Shown: piece after piece, positions 9,746 to 20,598 of the stretch | Position numbering within the stretch: position 1 is the stretch's first letter | How the letters are laid out: every line of letters begins with the position of its first letter | Source of the DNA: Adiantum capillus-veneris | Taxonomy: Eukaryota; Streptophyta; Polypodiopsida; Polypodiales; Pteridaceae | NCBI GenBank assembly: GCA_014529385.2 | Contig: CM043968.1 | Coordinates: 28,919,513-28,977,512 of the forward strand | Length of the DNA stretch: 58,000 bases | Reading direction: 5' to 3' | The notes under the pieces: generated by a model | What the model was told of the DNA's origin: nothing | The model's input: the letters and a program-made list of their open reading frames with translations, nothing else | Database searches by the model: none | Position numbers and translations under genes: made by a program

Positions 9746-10410
9746 CAACAGATCATCCCTGTCACAAGACGGGCACCACGTGCCAATAGAAAACAACAGA
9801 TTTTTAGCACTTCATGCTCATCACCTCCAAGCGAAGTATCCATTCCGCTTCGAGTGATGATCATTCTGCAATCGTGGGTTCTTGTGGGTTCTTGTGGGTT
9901 CTTGGGGTCTTGGGTTCTTAAGTCCACGAGGAACTTGGGTTCTTGCGGGTCTTGGGTTCTTAAGTTCACGAGGAACGTGGGTTCTTGGGGGTCTTGGGTT
10001 CTTAAGTTCACGAGGAACTTGGGTTCTTGGGGATCTTGGGTTCTTGAGGTTCTTGAGGTTTTCTTTCGCTTGCAAATGGCGTTGGAGAAGAATCTTCTCT
10101 TCACCCCAGTTCTACTCCTTTCTGTGGGCGCACCCCTTGGCGGCCTTGGGCTCACACCAAGGTTGCTTTTTCCCACCTCACGTCGATTGGCCAGCCGCTA
10201 AGTGCACGGTCCGCTCTCAATGAGTGAAAAGAGACACAAGGGGAGGCTGGACAAGCCCTTCTTTCTTGGGAATCCTTTCACTCTTCAACAAAACACGATT
10301 AGGAATTGCCACACCCAAGTAAACTTGGGTTCGTGCGATCGCAACAAGCAAAAAAAAAATTCTTGTGGTTCTTGTGGTTCTTTCCTTGAGTAATGCAGAA
10401 CACTTCCAAA
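9746..10410 (-). other. E-type internal leader with a doubtful 148-codon frame
   Basis: This is the sequence just inside the primer site of the minus-oriented LTR. A minus frame (9730-10176) of 148 codons contains the peptide RTQDPQEPKFLVNL repeated about three times because of the 42-bp DNA repeat. It has no known domain, and neighbouring frames are also open, as expected for a repeat whose period is a multiple of three. I treat it as leader, not gag. No gag or pol is present. Confidence 0.5.
9904..10050. repeat. 42-bp tandem repeat
   Basis: CTTGGGTTCTTAAG begins units at 9909, 9951 and 9993, with a degenerate fourth at 10035. A 12-bp submotif (GGGTTCTTGT) is repeated just to the left. Units differ by one to three bases. 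Confidence 0.9.
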
Positions 10411-10422
10411 GCTCTGATACCA
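10411..10422 (-). other. E-family primer binding site (tRNA-iMet)
   Basis: The plus strand reads GCTCTGATACCA, so the minus strand has TGGTATCAGAGC one base after the LTR end CACCTTACA. This shows that the LTR at 10424-11283 is a 5' LTR pointing left. Confidence 0.9.
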
Positions 10423-10423
10423 A

Positions 10424-11283
10424 TGTAAGGTGCAACGGAATGAATGTTGTATTTTCTCAAGATTAGTGATCTTTATTGCTCAAGGTTCCTTTTAGTTCTT
10501 TGGGAAAGAGAGAGCTTTCCGTCTTATGGAGAGTGCTATGATCACGAACAAAGTGAGTGGATATTGTGCGTGCAAGTGAATGAGACTGAGAGAAGGAGAG
10601 AGAGGAGATACGACACCAAGAGGTTGTAAAACCCTCCTCCAAAGGCCCCACTCGTCGGCGAGAGTGGTCTATTCTTTGATTGCACAAGGTGTACAATGCG
10701 TATGCAATGGACTGATGCAATGGGACTATGCCGATGACGACGACGGTGAAGACGACGATGACGACTTGATGGCTGAAATCTGACTTCTTCTATTCGCTGA
10801 ATTTCGGGACTGTTTTGGTGGCTGAAAATGACTGTTTTGGCTGCGTTTTCTTGGGCTAAAGATGGGGGAACTTCTGCAACCGATTTGGGATGTATCTGCT
10901 AACTTGCTAAAGGCTGAAAATGTTGTGTATCTGTGGCAGGTTGGGGCTGAAAGTCAAAACGCTGCAGCAAGGCAAAAACGCCAGCAAAAACGCTAGCTTG
11001 GCTGAATATTGCTGATGTCAAAACGCTGATTCTGTTGATGCTTTGCAATCCCAAAAACGTTGGGCTTTGGGGGCTGCCTGAAGGGGTCACAAACGCCAAG
11101 AAATGGGCTGATCTAGCGATGGCTGATTCTGGACAAAAACGCCAAGAAGAGTGGGAGGTATGGCGATGGGGGGTCATGAGGGGGGGGTACTACTGAGAAG
11201 TCTAACTTGACTGGACTGAACTGAACCCTTGCTATGTTGTAGCTTGTCCACGGACACGTAGGGTTGGCATGTGTCACGTGACA
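10424..11283 (-). repeat. E-family 5' LTR, minus orientation
   Basis: 860 bp. It starts (minus) TGTCACGTGACACATGCC and ends CACCTTACA. It is shorter than the 1160-bp E1 LTR mainly in the middle. It lies directly against broken G2 integrase codons at 11284. Confidence 0.85.
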
Positions 11284-11997
11284 CTAAGACAGTAGAATTA
11301 GCCTCTTCTGACTGTCCATCAATTTGTGGATGAAACGAAGACGAGAACTTGAGGGTAGTGCCCATGTTCTCAAACAATCCTGTCCAGAACAAGCTGGTTA
11401 TGCGAGGATCACAATCACTGACAATCGATTGTGGCATACCTTAAACACATTGTACATGAACAAGCGTGCCATCTGATCAGATTTTATCTTCTTCCTAACA
11501 GGGATAAAATGGGCCTGCTTGCTGAACCTACAGATAATGGTCCATATACCATCATTCCCTGTTGGCATTCTTGGAAGATCAAAAATAAAGTCCATAACAA
11601 TGCTTTCCCATGGCTTATCCGGAATCGGTAGTGGTTGTAACAACCCAAGTGCCTTTTACCTGTCAAACTTGACCTTTTGGCAAATTATGCATGCTCGCAC
11701 AAAGGCATCCACATCTCTCCTCAAGGTAGGCCAATAGAAGAATGTCTCTATCGCTTTAACTGTCGCATCAATACGACGATGCCCTGCATACGGTGGGACA
11801 TGACTCTCTTCCATGACCTTATGTCGCAATGGCCAGGTGACACAAAGTCTGCCATACATCATCATAAAACCATCTCTGAGGAGGTAGTGATCATGATGTT
11901 GCCCCTCTTGCAACTGTTCAAAGATCCTTGCAAAGTCTTCATCAGTAGCATAATGTTCCTTCATGTCATCTAACTCATGATGATAAGGAATTGACAC
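11284..11997 (-). pseudogene. G2 integrase, truncated
   Basis: The minus strand shows the N-terminal zinc domain (HVPPYAGHRR .. CIICQKVK), a stop after KFDR (11656), then WESIVMDFIFDLP and WTIICRFSKQAHFIPV. After a frame change, IVSDCDPRITSLF and FHPQIDGQSEEANSTVL follow. It ends abruptly at the E LTR edge. The C-terminal DNA-binding part resumes only at 9240. The catalytic D,D,E region is partly present but interrupted. Confidence 0.85.
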
Positions 11998-13623
11998 AAC
12001 TGAAATTTATGGCTTCCTTGATAACGCATCAGCCACAACATTCGTCTTGCCTTCCACATGCATAATCTGAAAGTGGAACATAGAAAGAATGTTTGCCCAT
12101 CGCATATGCTTTTTGGATAACTTTGACTGTGTCAAGAAGTATCGCAAGGTCTAATGATCTGTCTGGACAACAAAATCAGCACCTAAGAGGTAGTGCTTCC
12201 AGCTAGAAAGCGCATGAATCACGGCCAAGAGCTCTCTCTCATAGACTTGCATAGTCTTCTCTGGCCCTTGCAAAATTCAGCTTTCATAAGCTACTACCCG
12301 TCCATCTTGCATTAGCACTGCTCCGATGCTACTGCCACATGCGTCACACTGGACCACAAATAACTTCCTGAGATCTCGCAAAACAATTATTGGATCCGAA
12401 GTCAACTTTTTCTTTAAGAGACTAAAAGTTGAAATCTTTTTTTGGGTCCATCTGAAAGTGACCTCTTTCTTTTGCAAAGCGTGAAGAGGTGATGCTATCT
12501 CTACAAAATTTCTGATAAACCTTCTATAGTAGGAACACAATCCCAAGAAGCTTTTGACATCGTGCACAATCTTCAAGTCTGGCCATGTCTTAATAGCTTC
12601 GACCTTTGTGAGATCCATTCTAACACCATCCTTTGAGACTATGTAACCAAGAAAGTGGATCTCTTCCAGGAAGAATTCACTTTTCTTAGGATTGACAAGT
12701 AGCCTGTGACTGCGCAGCTCTTCGAACACAATGGTCAAGTGACGCCTATGCTCCTCTTCATTCTTCGAATAGACTATAATGTCATCGAAGAACGTCCCAA
12801 CAAACTGTTGATTCAAGCGGAAAATCCAGTCCATCATTCTATTGAACGTGGCAGGAGCATTTGTTAGCCCAAACGGCATCACTAGAAACTCATAAAGACC
12901 AAATGTCGATCTAAACGCGGTCTTGTGCACACTCTCTAGCCTTATACGAATCTGATGGTACCCACTCTTAAGGTCTATCCTGCTGAAAATTGCAGCATCC
13001 TCTAAACGGTCGAGAATATCATCAATTATAGGAATAGGAAACCTATTCTTGATGGTATTCTAATTCAACGCACGGTAATCAATACACATGCGCCATGAGC
13101 CATCCTTCTTCTGCACTAGGAGCACTGGGTAGCAAAAGGGTGAAGAACTAGGCTGAATCAGCCCCTTCTCTAATAACTCCTCAACCTGGCCCATAATCTC
13201 TTTCTGTTGCGCCACGCTAACCCTGTAGGGAGGTCTATTTGGTGGGCTACACCCTGGCACCAAATCTATCCGATGGTCCTGAGGTCTCTCTGGCGGCAAT
13301 TGCGACGGTAATGAATCAGAAAAACAATCACTAAACTTTGGCAAAAATGCTGACCTTTCTTTATCTAACACAGATAAATTTGATTGATCATTACCTGAGA
13401 CATCACGTGCAAAAATCAAGTACACAGAAAGATGATTCTTTATAACAAAAGTGATAGCAATAGCAGATACAATAGGGACAAACTCCCCTTTGAGCTTTAC
13501 ATCCAAAACATGAGTTTTGTCCCTATGTTGAAGGGTGATCGTCTTGCCGAAGGCATCCAGCACCCCATGCACTCTGAACATCCACTGAATTCCGAGTAGC
13601 GCATCGCACCCTTCCAATGGCAT
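11998..13623 (-). pseudogene. G2 reverse transcriptase and RNase H
   Basis: From 13623 the frame runs through the protease end (GCDALLGIQW) and the RT fingers (LIQPSSSPFCYPVLLVQKKDG, RMCIDYRALN). One stop (13060-13062) lies before the RT core, which has MPFGLTNAPATF and the catalytic FFDDIIVYS box. LGYIVSKDG and YYRRFIRNF follow. The RNase H start VVQCDACGSSIGAVL is intact. Stops at 12277-12279 and further down in RNase H interrupt it. Several stops look like C-to-T changes (CGA or CAG to stop), as expected from methylated, silenced DNA. This is the best preserved Ty3 RT in the window. Confidence 0.88.
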
Positions 13624-13624
13624 G

Positions 13625-13873
13625 TTATAAAATTCTTCTGTGTCTACATATGACTAAAAGCTTTCCAATAATGGGAGTAACACACTCTGAGTGGCGAGGA
13701 CATGCCAACCCTCCCAGCTTCATAGCTAACCCTGGTGAGATAAAGTTTGCTTTGGCACCTGGATCAAAGAAGATGAGTGCCGTCTGATCTCTAACTTTAC
13801 CCCATGCCCTGCATAACTCGCCGGCATCTGTACTGGGCCTATCACCCACCATAGCTCGCACCAAACCTACCAT
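13625..13873 (-). pseudogene. G2 aspartic protease
   Basis: The motif ALIFFDPGAKANFISPGLA holds the position of the retropepsin D-S/T-G triad, but as DPG. G3's protease also has DP at this place. A frameshift near 13660 separates it from the rest of the polyprotein. Cleavage of Gag-Pol is the family role. Activity is doubtful. Confidence 0.75.
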
Positions 13874-13894
13874 GGGTTTAGGCTTCTTGCCTTT

Positions 13895-15761
13895 CTAGTC
13901 CTCTTTATCATCTGAGTCAACTGGTCTTTTCCTTTGTGGACAATTGGTAGCAAGGTGACGAGGCTGCTCGCATATAAAGCATTTATTTTCAGCCATTAGG
14001 ACCTTCTTTTCCTTGAGCGACTTGCAGACAAAAGACTTCCTTTTTTGTTTCTTTGCCTGCACTCCAGTAGTCCCGACTGAATCCTTGTCTTTGGTGGCCT
14101 TTTTCGACCCCTGTGACGCTTCAGGAGTTGTTTTCACAAAGGGCTTCTTCGCTGAATTTTTCTTTTGCTGCCCTCCTTTCTCGTTGCTCGGAAACCCACT
14201 ATCCTCTCCTTTCAACAAAGCAAGACTAGTGTCAACAACGTCCATGAGCTGGGTGAGGGTACCCACTCTGTTCTTAGTACAGTAGTCGCAAAGCCCTCTA
14301 TGCAGCCCACAACCTCCATGAGAGTAACGCTTTACAAAACCTCCGATTGTACTCCAGCAAGCTCTTGCATGTAGCCGAAGTAAGATGGTGCCAATCTGTC
14401 ATGACGTCGGCTTTAAACTCATTTGACAGCCAAGCAAATGCAAACATTTGCTTGAAGTAGACCCATGTGGCGGGTGTCTGTCCTTGCATTAACAATGTCC
14501 TCCACCATGTAAGCGCATTGACCTTCAAGAAAGTGGCAGCTTTCTCGACCTTAGAGGCCTCTGTAAAATTCGGAATTCCCTCCTGCATAAGCTGTATCAA
14601 ACTGCTGGAGGAAAGTGAGCGCCTTTGCTTTATCCTTGAAGCCACTGAAAGTGCTGAACTTCACAATTGCACCACCTTCTTTGTAAGCTTTCTGCTTTTC
14701 CAGTGCCCTAAAATTGTCATAAGGAATAGTCTGCAACATGGGCACTGTAGTAGGCATCTGCACATCTTGGCCATTAACATTTTGCGTCAGAGGTGCCATA
14801 TCTGGCTGCTTTCCAGAAAAACCAGCCATGCCAAAATGACCCTGTGGCACCCCAAACTGGCCTTGGTCGCATTGAAAACCTTGCTGCATGCCGATGGGGT
14901 TTGGCATCATGCCTTGCATACCCCCAAACATTGTTCCTGGCATGTACGGCTAACTTCTAGGCACATAACCAGCCATACTTTGGAACACAAATCCACCCCC
15001 GAAATACCCAGGATGTACCGTGGGTAGTGGAAAACTGGGTGCATTGCCTGGTATCAAGTTCCCTGTCCATTCAAGACAGCATGCGTGCTCTGAAAGGTGG
15101 CGGGCTGAACTAGCATAGCCTGTGGAATAGGCGTTCTAACCACCTGTTCAAGGACGGGAGGAACCTGTTTTGAATCCCTCGACTCCGCAACATGCGAGTG
15201 TTCCCTATCCTGCTGAGACGCATGAAGTACTTGGGCTTAAGCCTCAACAATCTCTGTACACAGTGTAGGTTGCCTATTTTGTTGTAGCACTGGTGGCGCT
15301 TGCAAGAACTCCATAAACCTTGGGTTCTGCACCAGCTGCAAAAACACATTCACTGCGGCAACTAACTGAGTCCTGAACGCATCATCATCAAGTTGCCCAG
15401 TCATAAAGCCCTGTACTACTGGAGGGACATTTACATCAACACGAGGTACAGACTGACGTGACCGTGAGAATCTCAAACACCATAGGGGTTTCCTGTTTGT
15501 TCTTCGAAGAGGAACCCTCGTCCATAATGCCCTTCCCTTTGTCGGCCATAGTGTAATCCATTCACTGCGGCAACTAACTAAGTCCTGAACGCATCATCAT
15601 CAAGTTGCCCAGTCATAAAGCCCTGTACTACTGGAGGGACATTTACATCAACACGAGGTACAGACTGACGTGATCGTGAGAATCTCAAACACCATAGGGG
15701 TTTCCTGTTTGTTCTTCGAAGAGGAACCCTCGTCCATAATGTCCTTCCCTTTGTCGGCCAT
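13895..15761 (-). pseudogene. G2 gag
   Basis: The start codon (minus) is at 15759-15761 and a second copy is at 15547-15549, because the first 212 bp are duplicated. The capsid part reads KAATFLKVNALTWWRTL .. FAWLSNEFKADVMTDWHHL (about 14570-14390). A Lys-rich linker and the zinc knuckle CFICEQPRHLATNC (near 13985-13945) close it. Frameshifts occur near the start, about 15000, 14640 and 14300. The knuckle lacks the usual G before H (PRH instead of xGH). Not functional. Confidence 0.78.
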
Positions 15762-15770
15762 AGTGTAATC
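15347..15770. repeat. 212-bp tandem duplication in G2 gag start
   Basis: CATTCACTGCGGCAACTAAC starts at 15347 and again at 15559. Copies 15347-15558 and 15559-15770 differ by a handful of bases. Both carry the gag start region and the same downstream frameshift, so the frameshift predates the duplication. Confidence 0.93.
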
Positions 15771-16792
15771 CCGCGTTCCTGTACTTTGTCTTTACCCAAA
15801 AGAACCGAGGCTCACTCTTTGAGGAAAAAGTAATTGATATCTCGGCGATGGAACCTTGAAACCGGGCCGTAGGGCAGTAGGCTTTGGCTTTCACCTGAAA
15901 TTCTTTAGTTTAGACACACACATAGAGAGAAACAAAGAGAGAGAGAGAGAGAGTACTTTGCAAAAGGAACCTACGACGGGAATTAACACTTAAGTACACA
16001 CACGGCTCGGAAGCTAGAATGCTCCGAGCAGACACCGACAACCTGTAGGCACCGAAATTGGCGCCCCTTTCGGTATTTCTTTATTCTTTGAGAGTGTAAA
16101 TTACAAAGTAGAGTCCTGGGAATTCTTTACCTATATCCAGCTAGATACCACCTGTTTAGGCCAAATTTCGACAGTATACCAACCCCAAAAATTGCGCGAA
16201 ACCTATTCCCCTACTGGAACTTAATTCCAGTAGCATAAACCCTCTGATTTCTGCCCAAAAACAATAAATTCAGCTCACTGTATTTACTGGTTTTTGCCCT
16301 GTTTCAACCCTAAACAGTCTCGAGCTGTCCTCTGTCAATGGGGCACTGTTCCCAATGGTTCTAACGTTCGTATGGCTGAAAAACAGTCAAAATACAGCGC
16401 ATAACCAGCGCTGAAATTGCACCTATACGGTGAGGTTATCACCCTCACCGGTGCTTGCTTTTGGAATGGGAGTTAGCTACTCTTGTTCCTGCTCAAGGAG
16501 GCTCTTGCCTCAGCACAAAAGCATGAAACCACACAGCTGTACATCAGTCAAATGAAGAGCCCTCTTGTGGGGCATCACATAACTGCACGTAGGGGAGAGA
16601 GAGCAGTGTGTAGTGTGCAGGTCATCACTCCTAGCACCACATTGTACAAAGAGTGGAAAGGAAGCACTCCATAGCTCTTAACTTGTGAGACAGGTTTCAC
16701 AAATGAGCCCTTCCAGCTACAAAATTCAACGCCCAAATTTCTGCAAGAGGAAAGTGCACAAAAATATGCCACTTGGCGCAATTACAAGCATT
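15771..16792 (-). other. G2 leader and probable rest of 5' LTR
   Basis: No gene is visible. A GA microsatellite lies at 15935-15953. On the minus strand, AAATACCGAAAGGGGCGCCAA followed by GGTGCCTACA (end at 16044) resembles the terminal part of the G1 LTR, so the G2 5' LTR probably ends near 16044. A clean tRNA-Met primer site is not visible. GGTGTCTGCTCGGAGCATT just inside may be a decayed one. Confidence 0.45.
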
Positions 16793-17330
16793 TTCCTGTT
16801 TCGGGGTTGCCGCCTAAAAATCTCCCGATTGGTTGTCCAGTTGACTTCACGCCAAAGTTGTCAAATGTTCCCTTTTGTCATTCCAAAGGTAATGACGCGA
16901 ACACATTTCACGGCCCAAAATAGCAGTTTCCTAACTTTTAGGAGATGCTTCCGTTGGGCTCCCACTGGTCATCTAACCATCTATTCTCATTGGGACCGCA
17001 TCCAAAAGTGCAATGTGGCCCAACTGTTGGATACTTTCTGTTGGTGATCCCACCTTGACTTTATGCCTTTATTGAGTTCACTTCCTAGTATCCGCCAACT
17101 TACTAAGTGCGATGGGGGGACCTACATGATCTTGAACTGAGCCTAGACACCCTCTTACTATACGAATTCCGGTGCCGACCCACTTCCCGTCTGCGGGTGA
17201 AACTACCGTTCACATTGGCCATACAATGTCCAACCATTTGCAACTTCACCAAGAGGGTCTCAAAAATAAAATAAAAATCATTGGAAAGAAACCAACAACT
17301 AAAGTTAGCAATTGCCACGTCGTCGTGACA
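16793..17330 (-). repeat. G2 5' LTR, part shared with the 3' LTR
   Basis: Starts (minus) TGTCACGACGACGTGGCAATTG at 17330. It matches 8524-8873 and 2440-2638 across the G1 insertion, giving a view of the empty target site (GGTCATCTAACCATCT near 16971-16986). It carries the other orientation of the roughly 105-bp invertible segment (17081-17185). Confidence 0.85.
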
Positions 17331-17720
17331 GTTAGTGGCTTTTGGTTTAGCCGCTTAAGGTTGGTTGTGTAAAGCCGCTTAGAGTTGGCCCTCTAAACTA
17401 GCTCAGGGCCACGTTGGTTTGGTCGTTTCAATCCACTTAGGGTTAGTAGCTTTTGGTTTGGCTGCTAGGAGTTGGTCGCGTAAAGCCACTTAGGGTTGGC
17501 CATGTAAAGATGTTAAGGGGTGGACGCTCTAAACCGGCTTAGGGCTGTGTTGGTTTGGCCATTTCAATCCACTTAAAACTGATCGCTTAGGGTTAGCGGC
17601 TTTTGGTTTGGCCGCTTGCAATTGGCCGTGTAAAGCCGCTTAGGGTTGGCCAATCTAAATAGGCTTAAGGCCATGTTGATTTGGTCGTTTCAGTCCGCTT
17701 AGGACAAGTGGGTAAGCGAT
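17331..17720. repeat. Degenerate tandem repeat (GCTTTTGGTTTGGCCGC family)
   Basis: About three units of 113-150 bp start near 17330, 17443 and 17593. Each has GGCTTTTGGTTTGGC, CGTGTAAAGCCGCTTAGGG, CTAAAC.GGCTTAGGGC, GTTGGTTTGGTCGTTTCA and TCCACTT. It is noncoding. It directly borders the G2 LTR, so it is the pre-insertion target or part of an older repeat. Confidence 0.85.
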
Positions 17721-19915
17721 ATGCAAAGCCGCAAGCACAAACAACAAGTAGCCCCACAAAAGTGCCCGAGTCTACGAGGGCTACAATCTCTCAACACCAA
17801 AAAACGCAGTGGAAAACACAGAGGAAAACGCTCTAGAGAACGTAAAGGGAAACATGAATGAAAACAGTGAAGAAAACGCAGGGGTAACAAAATGCTAGGT
17901 TGATCCCAAATGTAGAAGGAATGGTAGCTAATTATGTGGCTAAAGAGAATCCGTATGTAAGTTGACACAATGTCAACCTTTACATGCACATGTCATGCCT
18001 CGTCACCTAAAAGTCATGCTTCATCAACTTTTAGGTGTAAAAGAGATCGTGTTTCAATGTGCATGTTTACACTTCATTTCGGTAAAAAGTGTGAAGGGTA
18101 AATCACAATCAACATGATGTCATGACTGAGCCCTGCTTTTTTTAAATGGGGTAATGTTGTTAGGCAAAAGCTATGCTACCCAGGTGTGTTTGATCTTGCT
18201 GCTCTTCAAGAAACTCTATCAGATGTAATATCCTCCGAAATTACAAGCAGACACCAACCCAAAGGACCATGAGATTGAACTTAAAAAGGCCACAATTGCA
18301 GTACATCTCTCTCAATTTGTAGAGACATCACAACCATATCTGCCTACATGCAAACTGTCACCAAGCTGCCATAACAGTCCACAAAACTAATCGTAGTTAA
18401 TACAGCACAACTCCAATTGAGGCACCAAAAATGAGAAGATGATTAAAAGATGACACATGACAGTGTTGAAGATGATCAATGTTGGTTCCACACACAACCA
18501 TGTGCAATATTTGCACAGATGGACAGCTGCCTCAACACAACTATGGGTAGAGAATGCAAGGTGAATGCACAAACGCAGATCAAAGAAGGAGAAGAGACCC
18601 AACGACCCAACACCTGCAAAAACCTCTTCACTTACTACTCACTCAAACAACACATCAAAAAAACATAACTACAGTGCAAGCTGGCACTACATCAACGGCT
18701 TAAGCCTTACCCTACATGAGCAAATGCTTGCAAAAGCCTGCTTGAAGACCACAACGAAAGCCACACACTCTTACACTCCTCCATGTCACGCCCATGTGTG
18801 CATAATGCAGGAAAAATGGGGAATGCAATTAACAATGTCAACTACCCTTGCTGGTTTCCCATAACATTCTTTGCAAATAGAAGTGCAGACAAAAAGTTGT
18901 AGTTAGTCAATTGAAGTGCATATCGTCCTGAAAAGAGCCAACCTTGATTTTGAACAACCTTACCGCAATCATTTTATAATTGCCCATGAACTTGTTGGTA
19001 AGAACACCTTAAAAGGTTTATTTAAAACAGTCTAAGGTGAATCACACTCAATCTTCATCATTGATCCATCCAAGTATCAAATTACCTTTTGTAATTTGGT
19101 AGATTTTGTTCACGACTTTAAGTTGACAATTTTGCACAAACAAACTCTACTTGCATTTTTTGGAAGTTGTGATTGTATCTATCAGTATAAGAGCTAACGT
19201 CATAAGCCTATAGTTTCCAAGCTGTGTGTCGTTCAGAAAATAATTGTTACCAGCTTGAAGATAATAGACAATCATAAATCAGACTAAGGGTACAAATAAT
19301 GACTGTTAAGTATGCTTTTGGAGGCCATAACTGTTAGGCAAGAGAAGTATGGGCCAACCTACTTGCACTTCAACTAATGACACGTGAAGAATTCACTATA
19401 ACCCCAAATTTGAAAGGAAAACGAAAAAAGTAAGCTTTGTGGCTCTCTATATTGCTGCCTCAAGAACGGGACATGCAAGAGGGTATGGATACCTTCAACT
19501 AATCAGCGGAAACTATTTACAGTGCTATCTTTGGTGAGCATGCACAAAACTTGTGGGTCCTTCCTCACATAGGTACTAATCCTGCTGAGTGCTTTTCTGC
19601 TGGTTTACAAACGCAGGTCACAGTGAGGTTATCTAAACTAGACTAAAGAAAGCTAAGGAGTATTGTTGCAACATATTTTGTAGTCAGCTTTTTCCTTTGG
19701 AGCTTGCTTTATCTTTATCAAACTTTATCACGATTGAGCCTGGCAAGAGCTCACTGCTGTCATATGTAACTCGCTTATAACAACTCCCATTTGCAAGTAC
19801 CTTTCAGACAGTCAAGCAAGGGCACAAAATGGTAAACCATTCTACGATCCCTAACTAGAAAAAAATAGCAAAAACTTAATGTGCTATGCAAACAACTCTC
19901 AAACCACCAGCATAC
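17721..19915 (-). other. PSMA1 intron 1 (proposed); no other gene seen
   Basis: The sequence lies downstream of the exon-1 splice donor of PSMA1 on the minus strand. I searched both strands for the next PSMA1 exon (family motif TQRSWKRPYGVG) and did not find it. One hairpin stands out: CACCTAAAAG at 18004-18013 pairs with CTTTTAGGTG at 18028-18037. Short frames (for example 18450-18864) show nothing recognisable. Confidence 0.5.
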
Positions 19916-20266
19916 CTGTGCTTTGTCTGCGACTTGAACGACTAGACGACCAACGGCAAGGGGTGATTCGTAGATGAATTTGTGATTAATACATTCAGAT
20001 CTCATGTAGCGCGAGAGGACTCGGCCATCTGCAGTAAGGCCAGCCATGGCAATTCCTATGTGATCGTCCACCTTGAAGAGCTTTCTCTGGTATGATGAGA
20101 GCTCAGATGTGGCCTTATTAACAGAGGCTAGAATGACGTGGGTTTTGGATCGCAACCCAATAGCTGCACTCCCCTGCTTCACAGCTTCCATGGCGTACTC
20201 TACCTGATGCAGACGACCTGCAGGGCTCCATGTCGTTACGTCTGTGTCGTACTGGTTTCTGAACAT
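19916..20266 (-). CDS. PAF1: 20S proteasome alpha-6 subunit (PSMA1/PAF), exon 1
   Basis: Encodes the first 117 residues of the alpha-type subunit that forms part of the outer gate ring of the 20S proteasome core in cytosol and nucleus. Visible are the N-terminal proteasome-alpha signature ([37 protein letters not shown]), then SHxRK-like [30 protein letters not shown] and [11 protein letters not shown]. The frame is intact and ends at KAQ, followed on the minus strand by GTATG, a good splice donor (phase 0). The true start is the ATG at 20264-20266. An in-frame ATG 63 bases upstream adds 21 residues absent from the family. Later exons are not in the window. Confidence 0.9.
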
Positions 20267-20547
20267 TTTGCCTTCTTTCTTACGCGCCCGCCCTTCTGTC
20301 GACTGCTTTGCTGTAGCTCTTGCAACCAAACTTCATACGTATCTCTCTTTACCTCATATGCACGCTAATGTGCTTCCATACATGAGAGAGAGAGAGAGAG
20401 AGAGAGAGGAAATAAAATGTTCTAAACATCTTCAAAGGGCAAAATGACCTATGAGACCAAAAAAATACAAACATGGGAGGGAGAGAGAAAGAGTCCACCC
20501 CCCCCCCCCCCCCCCGTCCCCCGCTCGTCGCACTCTAATGTGCTTCC

Positions 20548-20598
<51 letters not shown>

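Larger units (their letters stand above)
9241..11283. mobile_element. Inverted pair of E-family LTRs with leader sequence
   Basis: The left half is an E LTR read on plus (9241 start TGTCACATGACAC). The right half is an E LTR read on minus, starting at 11283 and ending at 10424. Both outer ends are LTR starts, so this is not a normal element. Between them lie a minus-strand primer site and a leader with 42-bp repeats. The flanks are pieces of the G2 polyprotein, with about 750 bp of G2 missing. The flanking five bases differ (TTGCA against CTAAG), so no simple target duplication exists. Autointegration or a later inversion and deletion are possible origins. Confidence 0.65.
2440..17330 (-). 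mobile_element. G2, Ty3-type LTR retrotransposon, nested and broken
   Basis: Reading from 17330 leftward on the minus strand, the order is 5' LTR, gag with a CCHC knuckle, aspartic protease, RT, RNase H, integrase (HHCC and core), chromodomain-like tail, polypurine tract and 3' LTR. The 3' LTR is split by G1 (2639-8523) and the integrase is split by an inverted E structure (9241-11283). The LTR match (16793-17330 against 8524-8873 plus 2440-2638) ties both ends together. A possible target duplication GTTAG (17331-17335) has no partner I could find. The left boundary is therefore uncertain, and the LTR may extend further left. This is the oldest element of the left block, because others are inserted into it. 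Confidence 0.75.

Noticed and set aside
17441-17470. Telomere-like TTAGGG words
   Set aside because: Isolated within a longer degenerate tandem unit, not a run of TTTAGGG.
18004-18037. Hairpin as a microRNA precursor or terminator
   Set aside because: Stem of only 10 bp with a 14-base loop. Too short for a plant microRNA precursor.
20267-20329. 21-residue N-terminal extension of PSMA1
   Set aside because: The family begins at MFRNQ. The extension is Arg/Lys-rich, overlaps presumed 5' UTR and has no counterpart in known alpha-6 subunits.
20138-20368. Plus-strand frames opposite PSMA1 exon 1
   Set aside because: Shadow frames of a well-supported exon.
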